Shown: positions 35,546-45,270 of the stretch, in pieces
How positions within the stretch are numbered: the stretch's first letter is position 1
How the letters are laid out: each line of letters begins with the position of its first letter
DNA from: an uncultured Prevotellaceae bacterium
GTDB lineage: Bacteria > Bacteroidota > Bacteroidia > Bacteroidales > Bacteroidaceae
Length of the DNA stretch: 64,000 nucleotides
Direction: 5' to 3'
NCBI GenBank assembly: GCA_900315095.1
Contig: OMXS01000004.1
Location: 1 to 64,000, forward strand
Notes under the pieces: generated by a model
What the model was told of the DNA's origin: nothing
The model's database searches: none
Seen by the model: only the letters and a program-made list of their open reading frames with translations
Translations under genes and position numbers: made by a program

Positions 35546-35577
35546 TAAAACAATTTGTAATAACACCAGAATCGAAT

Positions 35578-37248
35578 ATGACAATTAAAACAATTACACT
35601 CGCATGGCTGTGCCTGCTTCTTGCCACTCCGCTCTGCGCTCAACAAGACTCCCCCTATGTGCCGGAAGGATATCATCTGGACTGGAATGATGAGTTCGAC
35701 AGCGGTTCAGAACTGAACAGCATAGAGTGGACTCACGAAGTGAAGAATTCTGGCTGGGTGAACCATGAACTTCAAAACTACGTCAATCATAATACTCCAC
35801 AAGGAGCGCTTGTGACGGAGGTAAAAGACGGCCATCTCATTATCAGATGCCTGAAAGAGAACGGAAAGATATACTCTGGACGCGTATATGCGCATGTAAA
35901 CCAGGGATGGACTTATGGCTACATAGAGGCACGCATTAAGTTGCCAAAGGGAAAAGGCACATGGCCTGCATTCTGGATGATGCCTGTGCATTTCACTAGT
36001 TGGCCGGCTGATGGCGAAATAGACATAATGGAGGAAGTGGGCTACCACCCCAACTATGTCTCGTCAAGTCTTCACGCTAATGCCCACGTTCACAGCAACG
36101 GCACGCAGGTGACCCACGAGATGTACTGTGCCGGGGCAGAAGACGACTATCACATATACTCCATAAAGTGGACAGGTCAGAAGATTACCACCTATGTCGA
36201 CGGCAGGAAGCAGTTGGAGTATGCCAACCGTGGATTAGGTCGTGACGACTGGCCATACGATGACCCTTTCTATGTCATTCTCAACCTCGCATGGGGCGGA
36301 GACTGGGGTGGTGCACAGGGTGTTGACGAGAGTGCGCTGCCAGCCGAAATGCTCGTGGATTATGTGAGAGTATACCAGAACGGAGCCGTTAACCCTGAGC
36401 CTTCCGACAACCTTAAGATTGGCGACGTGTCGTTTACAAAGGCCGCATCGCGCATCTATACCGCCACAGCCGACTTCGTGCAGGGCAGGGACTATGTCAT
36501 TACGGGCGACGACCGTCCTTCTTCACCCAGTTGGTACAGCGACCCCGATTTCTTCAAACGCAACGCAGACGGCTCTTTAAAGTTCATTGCTGTCAGCGGA
36601 ACGTATGAGGTGACTGCCAATTTCTATTCCAATTTCTTAAAAATAATCCCGCTTGACTCTAATGGCGAGTGGCTCACTTACAACAAGGACACAGGCAAGG
36701 GCGCTATATGGATGATGGGAAATGACAAGGTGGGCAAGCCCTCAATAACCTTTGCAGGCAACTGGGGAGCAAGCAAGGGGTGGAATCCCACACCCGATAT
36801 GTTCTTCCCGGTCCCGCAGGTTAGCGACAAGGTCTATCAGCTGACATTAACCGTAGGTGAACAACTGGCACCTACGGATGTCAACTTTAAGTTCTTTCAT
36901 CAGGCGGGATATGGCAACGACGACTCTGACGAGTTTAATCTGAAAAGCACCTCGCCGTGCCACATCTCTACTACAAGTGATGTGTTCCGCATCGATACCA
37001 GCGAGAGCGGCAACATAAAACTTAAGGACGGAGCCAGCCTGACAGAAGGCATCACCTATGTGTTCACCATCGACTGCTCCGACCCTCGTAATGCGGTTCT
37101 TAACGTCGACGAGGCAACCACCAGCATCCGTGACATCACTTATATGCCCCACAGCGATGACTTCATCTATGACCTTTCGGGTCGTCGCGTGAACAATCCC
37201 GCTAGGGGTATATATATAAGGAATGGACATAAGTTCTTGGTAAGATAA
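35578..37248 (+). CDS. Secreted GH16 beta-glucanase
   Basis: 556 residues from ATG 35578, chosen because it opens a signal peptide (MTIKTITLAWLCLLLATPLC) after the intercistronic hairpin. GH16 domain at about 30-275: WNDEFD, SGRVYAHVNQGWTYGYIEAR, and the catalytic EIDIMEEVGYHP with E147 and E152 as nucleophile and acid/base. This signature fits laminarinase/lichenase-type endo-glucanases. A C-terminal region (about 280-520) resembles glycan-binding SusE/F-like domains. The last residues (FIYDLSGRRVNNPARGIYI) form the secretion-type tail seen also in the beta-helix protein. Expected to cut beta-1,3 or mixed-linkage glucan outside the cell. Confidence 0.95.
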   Translation: MTIKTITLAWLCLLLATPLCAQQDSPYVPEGYHLDWNDEFDSGSELNSIEWTHEVKNSGWVNHELQNYVNHNTPQGALVTEVKDGHLIIRCLKENGKIYSGRVYAHVNQGWTYGYIEARIKLPKGKGTWPAFWMMPVHFTSWPADGEIDIMEEVGYHPNYVSSSLHANAHVHSNGTQVTHEMYCAGAEDDYHIYSIKWTGQKITTYVDGRKQLEYANRGLGRDDWPYDDPFYVILNLAWGGDWGGAQGVDESALPAEMLVDYVRVYQNGAVNPEPSDNLKIGDVSFTKAASRIYTATADFVQGRDYVITGDDRPSSPSWYSDPDFFKRNADGSLKFIAVSGTYEVTANFYSNFLKIIPLDSNGEWLTYNKDTGKGAIWMMGNDKVGKPSITFAGNWGASKGWNPTPDMFFPVPQVSDKVYQLTLTVGEQLAPTDVNFKFFHQAGYGNDDSDEFNLKSTSPCHISTTSDVFRIDTSESGNIKLKDGASLTEGITYVFTIDCSDPRNAVLNVDEATTSIRDITYMPHSDDFIYDLSGRRVNNPARGIYIRNGHKFLVR

Positions 37249-37261
37249 AACTTATTCTGCA

Positions 37262-38485
37262 GTGAAGAAAATATTATTAGTCATGTTTGCCACGGCACTT
37301 GTAGCATGTGCCGCCGCAGGCAATCGCGGAAAGTTCGTGCATGTCGAAGGGCATAATCTCATAAAACCTGACGGCACTCAGCTATACATACAAGGAACAA
37401 ACCTTGGAAACTGGCTCAACCCCGAAGGATATTTGTTCGGACTGAACCGCACCAACTCGGCATGGATGATAGACCTCATGATAAAGGAGGCTGTAGGTCC
37501 TGACTTTGCTGCCGACTTCTGGAGATTGTTCAAAGATAATTACATAACAAGGGAGGACATAGCGTTCATCAAGCAGCAGGGTGCAAACACCATACGGCTG
37601 CCGTTTAACTATAAACTATTCACCGATGAGGACTACATGGGGTTGACGCATGGTCAGGACGGCTTTGCTCGCATCGACTCTGTTGTGACATGGTGCCGTG
37701 ACAACGGACTTTACCTCATTCTCGACATGCACGACTGTCCTGGCGGGCAGACGGGTGACAATATCGACGACGGTCATGGCTATCCCTGGCTTTTTGAAAG
37801 CGAAACGTCGCAGAAGTTGTTCTGTGACATATGGCAGAAGATAGCGGCGCGCTATAAAGAAGAACCAGTAATTCTGGGTTATGAACTAGCCAACGAACCG
37901 ATAGCACACTATTTTGAGAACAAGGAGGAACTGAACAAGAAACTGGAACCACTCTACATGCGTGCCGTGAAGGCAATACGCGAAAAAGATGCCAACCACA
38001 CAATATTATTGGGAGGCGCCCGTTGGAATTCTGACTTCTATATGTTTTCTAACTGGACATTTGACAATAATATAATGTACACATGCCATCGCTATGGTGG
38101 CGAGGCTACCGCTGAAGCCATAAAAGACTACATTGACTTTCGTGACAAAACAGGATTGCCGATGTACATGGGAGAAATAGGCCACAACACCAATGAGTGG
38201 CAGGCGGATTTCGTGCGTGTGATGAAGGACAATAACATCGGGTACACCTTCTGGCCTTATAAGAAGATAGACGGCTCGTGTATGATGGGTATCCAGCGCC
38301 CTGCCGACTGGGACAGCGTTGTAGTGAAGTTTTCCGAGACCAGTCGCGGAACGTATAAAGAATGGCGCGAGGCACGCCCTGACCAGGCTAAGATGCGCCA
38401 TCTGCTGATGCAATATGTGGAGAACAGTCGTTTCGAGCGATGCATACCGCAGACGGACTATATAAAGACTATGGGACTGAGGTGA
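37262..38485 (+). CDS. GH5 glycoside hydrolase lipoprotein
   Basis: 407 residues from a GTG start, 13 nt after the GH16 stop; no better ATG exists upstream of the signal. LFATALVAC-like lipobox (VMFATALVACAAAG). GH5 barrel: GTNLGNWLNPEGYLFG, NTIRLPFNYK, LILDMHDCPGGQ, acid/base E212 in ELANEPIAHYF, YTCHRYGGE, and nucleophile E305 in YMGEIGHNT. The N-terminal LGNWL pattern resembles exo-beta-1,3-glucanase-type GH5 enzymes, fitting the locus; the subfamily cannot be fixed by eye. Confidence 0.92.
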   Translation: MKKILLVMFATALVACAAAGNRGKFVHVEGHNLIKPDGTQLYIQGTNLGNWLNPEGYLFGLNRTNSAWMIDLMIKEAVGPDFAADFWRLFKDNYITREDIAFIKQQGANTIRLPFNYKLFTDEDYMGLTHGQDGFARIDSVVTWCRDNGLYLILDMHDCPGGQTGDNIDDGHGYPWLFESETSQKLFCDIWQKIAARYKEEPVILGYELANEPIAHYFENKEELNKKLEPLYMRAVKAIREKDANHTILLGGARWNSDFYMFSNWTFDNNIMYTCHRYGGEATAEAIKDYIDFRDKTGLPMYMGEIGHNTNEWQADFVRVMKDNNIGYTFWPYKKIDGSCMMGIQRPADWDSVVVKFSETSRGTYKEWREARPDQAKMRHLLMQYVENSRFERCIPQTDYIKTMGLR

Positions 38486-38534
38486 AAAAGTAAAGTGATG
38501 AGAAATTAAACTTTAGATTATCAAAATATAAAGT

Positions 38535-40781
38535 ATGAAGACAAAAACTATAATTACATCTGTAATGTTGCTCCTGTCTTGGACGGGTGAGACATGTGCG
38601 CAGACAAAGCCAGTATATCTTGACGAGTCAAAGCCTATAGAACAAAGGGTGGAAGATGCGTTGAGCCGCATGACTCTCGACGAGAAGATAGCGGTTATCC
38701 ATGCACAGTCAAAATTCTCTTCTGCAGGTGTCAAGCGTCTCGGCTTTCCCGACTTGTGGACCGATGACGGACCACATGGAGTGCGCCCCGATGTGCTGTG
38801 GGATGAATGGGAACAGGCAGGACAGACTAACGACTCATGTGTTGCTTTCCCTGCGCTGACATGCCTTGCTGCAACATGGAACCCGCAGCTCGCCCGCCGC
38901 TATGGCGAGAGTCTGGGCGAGGAGGCGTTATACCGCAATAAAAATGTGATGCTGGGACCTGGTGTCAATATCTACCGCACCCCGTTGAACGGCCGCAACT
39001 TCGAGTATATGGGCGAAGACCCTTGGCTCGCTTCCCGTATGGTGGTTCCTTACGTTCAGGGTCTTCAGGGCAAGGGCGTTGCTGCTTGTGTGAAGCACTA
39101 TGCTCTGAACAATGACGAGGAGCATCGCCATCAGGTGAACGTTATAGTGAGCGACCGCGCCCTTCGCGAAATCTATCTCCCTGCCTTCGAGGCTGCCGTG
39201 AAGGAGGGCAAGGCATGGGCTATAATGGGTGCCTATAATCTCTATAAGAACCAGCATAACTGTCACAACGACATACTGCTGAACAAGATATTGAAGCAGG
39301 AGTGGGGCTTCGACGGTGTGGTGATTAGCGACTGGGGCGGTGCACATGACACCGAGGAGGCTATCACCAACGGTCTTGACCTTGAGTTCGGAACATGGAC
39401 AGACGGTCTTACGATGGGCGCCACCAATGCTTACGATAATTATTACCTTGCTGCGCCATACAGGAAACTGCTGGCCGAGGGCAAGTACACCACTAAGGAA
39501 CTTGACGAGAAGGTGCGCCGTGTGCTGCGCTTGATGTTCCGCACCAACATGAACCGCCAGCGTCCTTATGGTTCGATGTGCTCTGAGGCGCACTACGAGA
39601 CCGCACGCAACGTGGCGCAGGAGGGTATCGTTCTGTTGAAGAACAATACCGCCAAAGAAGGTGGCAGGGTGCTGCCCATTCCTGCCGATGCCCGAATCTT
39701 GGTCGTTGGCGAGAATGCCATCAAGATGATGACTGTGGGCGGCGGTTCCTCGTCGCTTAAGGTGCAGCATGAGATTTCTCCGTTGCAGGGAATGCAGGAG
39801 CGCTTCAGCAATGTGACATACGCAAGAGGATATGTCGGCGATGTTACAGGTAATTATAACGGTGTTTCCACAGGTCAGGACCTTAACGACAACCGCACAC
39901 CGAGTGAGTTGATTGCCGAGGCTGTGGAGAAAGCGAAGGCGGCCGACTATGTTGTCATCTTCGGAGGTCTTAACAAAGCCGACTTCCAGGACTGTGAGGG
40001 CCACGACCGCAAGGAATACGGTCTGCCTTATGGTCAGGATGCCTTGATAGACGCGCTTGTGAAGGTAAACAGCCATGTGGTGTATGTCAACATCTCAGGC
40101 AATGCTGTTGCAATGCCTTGGGCAGAGCGTGTGCCAGCCATCGTGCAAGGATGGTTCATTGGCTCTGAGACAGGCCATGCCCTTGCCGATGTTCTCAGCG
40201 GAGATGTCAATCCCAGCGGCAAGCTGCCTTTCACATGGTACAAGCGGCTGGAAGACACTGGCGCGCATGCATTGGGTGCTTATCCTGGAGTGTGGCGCGA
40301 GGGATACAAGATTATAGACGAGGAATATAAAGAGGACATCTTCGTGGGCTATCGCTGGGCCGACCAGAAGCGCATAAAGCCGTTGTTCTCGTTCGGACAC
40401 GGACTGTCTTATACGACGTTTGCCGTGCAGAGCGTCACCGCCGACAAGAAGACGATGCACGACGGCGAAAACATATCGTTCACCGTAAACGTTAAGAACA
40501 CGGGCAACAAGGCAGGGGCGGAGACCGTGCAGTTGTATGTGACAGACAAGAAATGCTCATTGCCGCGTCCTGTGAAAGAACTGAAGGCTTTCCAGAAAGT
40601 CTATCTGCAGCCTGGCGAGAGCAAGGACGTGGTGCTGACTTTGGACAAGTCATCTCTTAGTTTTTATGACGACCGCATCCAGGCGTGGAATGCTGAGACG
40701 GGAGAGTTTGAAGCAAAAATAGGTTTTTCATCAGACAATATTGTTCAGAAGTTATCGTTCATATTTGTAGGTGATAAGTAG
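38535..40781 (+). CDS. GH3 beta-glucosidase (first of two)
   Basis: 748 residues with signal peptide (MKTKTIITSVMLLLSWTGETC). N-terminal barrel with LPALTCLAATWNPQLARRYG-like substrate region, GRNFEYMGEDPWLASRM, CVKHYALNNDEEHRH and nucleophile D266 in VVISDWGGAHD. Alpha/beta sandwich (about 370-590) and C-terminal fibronectin-III-like domain (GAETVQLYVTDKKCSLPRPV). Removes terminal glucose from oligosaccharides. 50 nt after GH5. Less than half identical to the second GH3 by eye, so likely different linkage preference. Confidence 0.96.
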   Translation: MKTKTIITSVMLLLSWTGETCAQTKPVYLDESKPIEQRVEDALSRMTLDEKIAVIHAQSKFSSAGVKRLGFPDLWTDDGPHGVRPDVLWDEWEQAGQTNDSCVAFPALTCLAATWNPQLARRYGESLGEEALYRNKNVMLGPGVNIYRTPLNGRNFEYMGEDPWLASRMVVPYVQGLQGKGVAACVKHYALNNDEEHRHQVNVIVSDRALREIYLPAFEAAVKEGKAWAIMGAYNLYKNQHNCHNDILLNKILKQEWGFDGVVISDWGGAHDTEEAITNGLDLEFGTWTDGLTMGATNAYDNYYLAAPYRKLLAEGKYTTKELDEKVRRVLRLMFRTNMNRQRPYGSMCSEAHYETARNVAQEGIVLLKNNTAKEGGRVLPIPADARILVVGENAIKMMTVGGGSSSLKVQHEISPLQGMQERFSNVTYARGYVGDVTGNYNGVSTGQDLNDNRTPSELIAEAVEKAKAADYVVIFGGLNKADFQDCEGHDRKEYGLPYGQDALIDALVKVNSHVVYVNISGNAVAMPWAERVPAIVQGWFIGSETGHALADVLSGDVNPSGKLPFTWYKRLEDTGAHALGAYPGVWREGYKIIDEEYKEDIFVGYRWADQKRIKPLFSFGHGLSYTTFAVQSVTADKKTMHDGENISFTVNVKNTGNKAGAETVQLYVTDKKCSLPRPVKELKAFQKVYLQPGESKDVVLTLDKSSLSFYDDRIQAWNAETGEFEAKIGFSSDNIVQKLSFIFVGDK

Positions 40782-40874
40782 TAACGTTATACTTTAGAAT
40801 ATGCTATACTGGGGACGTGTGCGTGAGCATGCGTCCTCATTCCCGTCGAAATAACAACTAACCAGATAATCATT

Positions 40875-43115
40875 ATGAAAAGAACATCTTTGTTATTGGC
40901 AGCGGCGTGTGCTGTGCTGATGGTGCAGGCACAAAGTGTGAAACCAATGAAACAGTTCATCGACGAACTGATGGCGCGCATGACGCTGCAAGAGAAAATA
41001 GGGCAGCTGAACCTGCAAGTGGCTGGCGACATCACTACAGGACAGGCTCAGGACACTCAGGTGGCGGGGCGCATCGCAGCAGGTGAGCTCGGCGGTGTGT
41101 TCAATCTGAAGGGTGCCGACAAGATACGCGCCTTGCAGGAGGTGGCGGTGAAGAAGTCGCGTCTTGGCATCCCGCTCATCGTGGGTATGGATGTCATTCA
41201 CGGATACGAGACAATCTTCCCCATCCCGCTGGGCCTCTCGTGCTCGTGGGACCTTGAGGCGATAGAGCAGAGCGCACGCATAGCAGCCAGGGAAGCCTCT
41301 GCCGACGGCATCTGCTGGACATACTCGCCGATGGTTGACATCGCCTTGGATGCCCGCTGGGGCAGAATGAGCGAGGGCAGTGGCGAAGACCCCTATCTGG
41401 GTTCGTTGATAGCAGCCGCTATGGTGCGCGGTTATCAGGGCGACTATTCCCGGAAAGACAATATCATGGCATGTGTCAAGCACTTCGCGCTCTACGGTGC
41501 AGCGGAGGCAGGAAAAGACTATAACACCGTGGACATGAGCCGCCAGCGCATGTACAACCAGTATCTGCCGCCATATAAGGCAGCCGCTGAGGCAGGGGCA
41601 GGCTCGTTCATGTCGTCTTTCAATATTGTTGACGGCGTTCCGGCAACGGCAAACCGCTGGCTGCTCAACGACCTGCTGCGCGAGGAGTGGGGATATGACG
41701 GCTTCGTGGTGACCGACTATGGCTCGATAGGGGAGATGCGCCAGCACGGAGTGGGCGAACTGCCCGAGGCTTCTGCTCAGGCACTTCATGCCGGCACCGA
41801 TATGGACATGTGCAGCGAGGGATTCCTGAAAACCCTCGAACAGAGCGTTAAGGAGGGCAAGGTGTCTATGGCCGACATCGACAATGCTTGTCGCCGGGTG
41901 CTTGAGGCGAAGTATAAACTGGGACTCTTTGCCGACCCTTATAAGTATTGCGACGCCAAGCGCCGTGCAAAGGACATCTTCACCGACGAGAACCGTGCCG
42001 CCGCCCGCAACCTCGCCGCAGAGACATTCGTGCTGCTGAAGAACGAGAACAACCTGCTGCCGCTGAAGAAACAGGGCAAGATAGCGCTCATCGGACCGCT
42101 TGCCAACGACCGTGCCAACCTTGCAGGAACATGGTGCGTGGCAATGACCCCCGAGCGATACTCCACCTTGAAGGAAGGACTGGAGCGTGCCGTCGGCGGA
42201 AAGGCGGAGATACTCTATGCACAAGGCTCCAACCTCGTGCGCGACGCGCAGATGCAGCGCGATGCAGAGTTTGGCAAGACGATACCTCGTGGCGACGACG
42301 AGCAGTTGAAGGCTGAGGCTCTCGCCGTAGCGCGTCAGTCGGATGTGATAGTATGCGCTATGGGCGAGTGTGCCGACTTCTCCGGCGAGAGTGCCAGTCG
42401 CGCAAACCTTGAACTGCCCGACGTGCAGAAGGAGCTGCTCGTGGAACTTAGCAAACTGGGCAAGCCCATCGTGCTGCTCAACTTTGCTGGTCGCTCCACG
42501 GTGCTCACCTGGGAGCAGCAGCACATCACGGCCATACTTAACGTGTGGTTCGGAGGTTCTGAGACTGCCGATGCCATCGCCGACGTGCTGTTTGGCGACA
42601 AGGTGCCTTGCGGACGTCTCACGGTGTCCATGCCGCAGACCACAGGTCAGGAGCCTCTCTATTATAACCACCTCCCCACAGGACGTCCTGTGGCCGAGGG
42701 CTCCACACGTTTCAACAAGTATTCCACCAACTATCTTGACGTGCGCAACGACCCGCTTTATCCCTTCGGCTACGGACTCAGTTACACCACTTTCGCCTAT
42801 AGCGAGCCGTCGTTGCAGGGCCGTCAGGTGAGTGTCATGGTGACAAACACAGGCAGCCGCGATGCCGACGAGGTGGTTCAGCTGTACATCCACGATGTCA
42901 TCGCCTCCCTCTCCCGTCCTGTGAAAGAACTGAAGGGCTTCCGCCGCATACATCTCAAGGCAGGGGAGTCGCAGCGGGTGACATTCGACATCACCGACGA
43001 CATGCTGAAGTTCTATAACTACGACCTGAAGCATGTGCTCGAGCCGGGCGACTTCGAGGTGATGATAGGCCCCAACAGCCGCGACCTGAAGAAGACCACT
43101 CTGAACGTGAAATAA
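40875..43115 (+). CDS. GH3 beta-glucosidase (second, BglX-like)
   Basis: 746 residues with signal peptide (MKRTSLLLAAACAVLMVQAQ). BglX-type features: RMTLQEKIGQLNLQVAGDIT, VGMDVIHGYETIFPIPLG, DARWGRMSEGSGEDPYLGS, MACVKHFALYGAAEAGKDYN, nucleophile D281 in VVTDYGSIG. C-terminal fibronectin-III domain (YPFGYGLSYTTFAYSEP). Probably periplasmic. It closes the enzyme set of the locus. Confidence 0.96.
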   Translation: MKRTSLLLAAACAVLMVQAQSVKPMKQFIDELMARMTLQEKIGQLNLQVAGDITTGQAQDTQVAGRIAAGELGGVFNLKGADKIRALQEVAVKKSRLGIPLIVGMDVIHGYETIFPIPLGLSCSWDLEAIEQSARIAAREASADGICWTYSPMVDIALDARWGRMSEGSGEDPYLGSLIAAAMVRGYQGDYSRKDNIMACVKHFALYGAAEAGKDYNTVDMSRQRMYNQYLPPYKAAAEAGAGSFMSSFNIVDGVPATANRWLLNDLLREEWGYDGFVVTDYGSIGEMRQHGVGELPEASAQALHAGTDMDMCSEGFLKTLEQSVKEGKVSMADIDNACRRVLEAKYKLGLFADPYKYCDAKRRAKDIFTDENRAAARNLAAETFVLLKNENNLLPLKKQGKIALIGPLANDRANLAGTWCVAMTPERYSTLKEGLERAVGGKAEILYAQGSNLVRDAQMQRDAEFGKTIPRGDDEQLKAEALAVARQSDVIVCAMGECADFSGESASRANLELPDVQKELLVELSKLGKPIVLLNFAGRSTVLTWEQQHITAILNVWFGGSETADAIADVLFGDKVPCGRLTVSMPQTTGQEPLYYNHLPTGRPVAEGSTRFNKYSTNYLDVRNDPLYPFGYGLSYTTFAYSEPSLQGRQVSVMVTNTGSRDADEVVQLYIHDVIASLSRPVKELKGFRRIHLKAGESQRVTFDITDDMLKFYNYDLKHVLEPGDFEVMIGPNSRDLKKTTLNVK

Positions 43116-43214
43116 TCTCACGTCCTCACGTTCCGCATGCCTGGCATAATGAAGGAGTGTTTCTTTCAGAATGCTAAACATGCGGAGCGTTAATAAAATA
43201 ATCGTACAAAAATG

Positions 43215-43244
43215 TTGTTTTGTTGTTTTGTTTTACTATCTTTG
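43215..43244 (+). promoter_or_regulatory. Promoter of the SusR-like regulator
   Basis: TATCTTTG at 43237-43244 with TTG at 43215-43217, spacer 19 nt; 35 nt upstream of the ATG at 43280. The regulator thus has its own promoter separate from the enzymes. Confidence 0.65.
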
Positions 43245-43279
43245 TAGCCAGAATATTACTCAATGGAAAACATATAGAA

Positions 43280-44947
43280 ATGCGTAACGGTTTAATAACA
43301 CTCTTGCTGGCAGCATTCCTACCGGCACTTGCGCAGGAACGGAACCTTGAAGAGTTGTATCGGCAGATAGATGAGGCAATCGACCACTCGCCAGAATATG
43401 TGGCGGCATACGAGACACGCATCAACGAGGTGAAAGAGTCCTATGCCCGTGAATGGTCGAACGAGGAAAAGCTGAAGCGACTTCTCCAGATATACGATTT
43501 GTACAAGGCATACAACAACGACTCTGCCTTGTACTATGTGCAGCAGTACATCGACCTGGCAGAGGAGATGGGGCTTGGCGATGCGGCATGCAGCGGAAAG
43601 GTGAAGATGGCGTACCAATGCTCCACGGTGGGGCTATACACCGAGGCACTAGGCATTCTGCGCTCCCTCGACCGCTCCAAGATGGACAAGGCGACACTCA
43701 CCAATTACTACGTCACATGCATGCACGTATATGGCGAACTGGGCTATTACACCCGCATGCCGTCGATGGGCGAGGAATACCAGAAACTCAATAATGTATA
43801 TCGCGACTCGGTCTTCGCCACCGCCAACCCTAAGAGCGAGGACTATCTGCTGCGCTATGAGACGAAACTGTTCAACGAGCAGAAATACGAGGAAGCACTG
43901 AAGGTGAACGACCAGCGCATGCGCCTCGTCAAGGAGAACACCCGCGAATATGCCATAGTGGCTTACTACCGCCACCTCATCTACAGGAACAAGGGCAACA
44001 TCGAGGAGGCGAAGTACTGGCTCGGGCAGTCGGGCCTTTGCGACGTCAAGCAAGCGGTGATGGACCAGGCGTCGTTGCTCTCGCTGGCTGAAATGCTCAA
44101 CAACGAGGGCGACTTCTCGCGCAGTTACAAGTACATAAGGTTCACATGGGACTGCAACAACCGCTTCAACACCCGCATGCGGTCGTGGCAGATATCGCCG
44201 ATACTCACGGTGATAGAGAACAACTACCAGAACGAGATGGACCGCAACGCCAAGGTGCTCACCGGAAGCATCATCGTTGTCAGCATCCTGGCACTGCTGC
44301 TCGTGGGCGCGCTCCTCTTCCTCAGAAGGCGTAACTCACAGCTCGCAACGGCGCGGAACGCACTCCACGACACCAACACAAGGCTTGCCACACTCAACGA
44401 CGAACTGCAACAGGCAAACGACCAACTCTCGGCGGCCAACGGACAGTTCGTAACCCTCAACTCAAGACTCAAGGACGCTAACGCCGTGAAAGAAGAGTAC
44501 ATCGGACGCTTCCTATCCCTCTGCGCACAGTATGTTGACAAACTGGACAACTACCGCAAGATGGTGAACAAGAAAATGAAAAACAAGGAACTGGACGAGC
44601 TGTACCGCATCACCAAGTCAACGGAACTGAAAGAGCAAGAGATAGAGGAACTCAACCAGAACTTCGACTCGGTGTTCCTGCACCTGTTCCCAAACTTCAT
44701 CGACGACTTCAACGCCCTCCTGGAGCCGGAGCTGCAGATACACCCCCGTGAGGCAAACCACCTGACCACCGACCTGCGCATCTTCGCCCTCATACGTCTG
44801 GGCATCGACGACTCGTCGAAGATTGCCGAGTTCCTGCATTACAGCGTGAACACCATCTACAACTACAGGGCGCGCATCAAGAACGGCGCCGTTGTCGACC
44901 GCGAGGACTTTGAGCGCATGGTCAAGGAACTAGGCATGCCCCGATGA
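43280..44947 (+). CDS. SusR-like membrane-bound regulator of the glucan locus
   Basis: 555 residues from ATG 43280 (MRNGLITLLLAAFLPALAQE), a start giving a signal peptide. Residues about 25-320 are helical repeats of TPR type (YYVQQYIDLAEEMGLGDAAC, EALGILRSLDRSKMDKATL, DYLLRYETKLFNEQKYEEAL). One transmembrane helix at about 327-346 (SIIVVSILALLLVGALLFL) is followed by a coiled coil (about 350-412) and a cytoplasmic C-terminal domain with a helix-turn-helix-like end (DDSSKIAEFLHYSVNTIYNY, about 512-531). This layout is that of SusR of the starch locus and related DUF6377 proteins: periplasmic sugar sensing, cytoplasmic DNA binding. Most likely controls the upstream susC-GH3 operon. There is no hybrid two-component sensor nearby. 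Confidence 0.88.
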   Translation: MRNGLITLLLAAFLPALAQERNLEELYRQIDEAIDHSPEYVAAYETRINEVKESYAREWSNEEKLKRLLQIYDLYKAYNNDSALYYVQQYIDLAEEMGLGDAACSGKVKMAYQCSTVGLYTEALGILRSLDRSKMDKATLTNYYVTCMHVYGELGYYTRMPSMGEEYQKLNNVYRDSVFATANPKSEDYLLRYETKLFNEQKYEEALKVNDQRMRLVKENTREYAIVAYYRHLIYRNKGNIEEAKYWLGQSGLCDVKQAVMDQASLLSLAEMLNNEGDFSRSYKYIRFTWDCNNRFNTRMRSWQISPILTVIENNYQNEMDRNAKVLTGSIIVVSILALLLVGALLFLRRRNSQLATARNALHDTNTRLATLNDELQQANDQLSAANGQFVTLNSRLKDANAVKEEYIGRFLSLCAQYVDKLDNYRKMVNKKMKNKELDELYRITKSTELKEQEIEELNQNFDSVFLHLFPNFIDDFNALLEPELQIHPREANHLTTDLRIFALIRLGIDDSSKIAEFLHYSVNTIYNYRARIKNGAVVDREDFERMVKELGMPR

Positions 44948-45050
44948 TAGTTATTCTCTTTTTTGTCAGATGTGTCAAGTGGAGTTTTGAATAGGTACTA
45001 ATGACGATGCCATTAAGTACTTATCGCCTTCTCATTTATGCCTTTTAACG

Positions 45051-45117
45051 AGACAATGTTATTAACTTTGTTCAACAAAGTTATTAAGATTGTTGGACAA
45101 AGTTAATAACATTGTCT
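45051..45117. repeat. Perfect 21-nt inverted repeat with an alternative inner palindrome
   Basis: Arms 45051-45071 and 45097-45117 are perfectly complementary (AGACAATGTTATTAACTTTG is the start of the left arm), 25-nt loop. The left arm end also belongs to a second perfect palindrome, AACTTTGTT-C-AACAAAGTT, so two hairpins compete. The stretch 44948-45270 (323 nt) holds no gene; this repeat and the next promoter are all I see. Confidence 0.85.
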
Positions 45118-45235
45118 CCTGTTTTGTAATATCTTGAGAATTAAAGATATACAAAAGGCAAAAAGGAAGTGTGCTTTTTCCTCTGCCAACAATAGAAAAA
45201 TAGGGGGCGAGAATGATGGAATCAGAAAAAAGTGT

Positions 45236-45243
45236 TATCTTTG
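45236..45243 (+). promoter_or_regulatory. -7 box upstream of the unknown secreted protein gene
   Basis: TATCTTTG followed by CAGC, 27 nt before the ATG at 45271. No clear -33 TTTG. Confidence 0.65.
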
Positions 45244-45270
45244 CAGCAGAATAACAATAGACTTAAACTT

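Noticed and set aside
38928-40076. 382-codon antisense frame inside the first GH3 gene
   Set aside because: Shadow of a GC-rich coding strand; the sense product is a clear enzyme. The same holds for long antisense frames at 29638-30774, 45286-46446, 46681-47784, 17118-18152 and 3942-4640.
40893-43181. A 762-codon open frame antisense to the second GH3 gene, even longer than the gene itself
   Set aside because: It mirrors the GH3 codon pattern, has no signal, motif or low-complexity-free protein character (very rich in His, Val, Leu and Cys), and no promoter. The sense frame has every GH3 motif.
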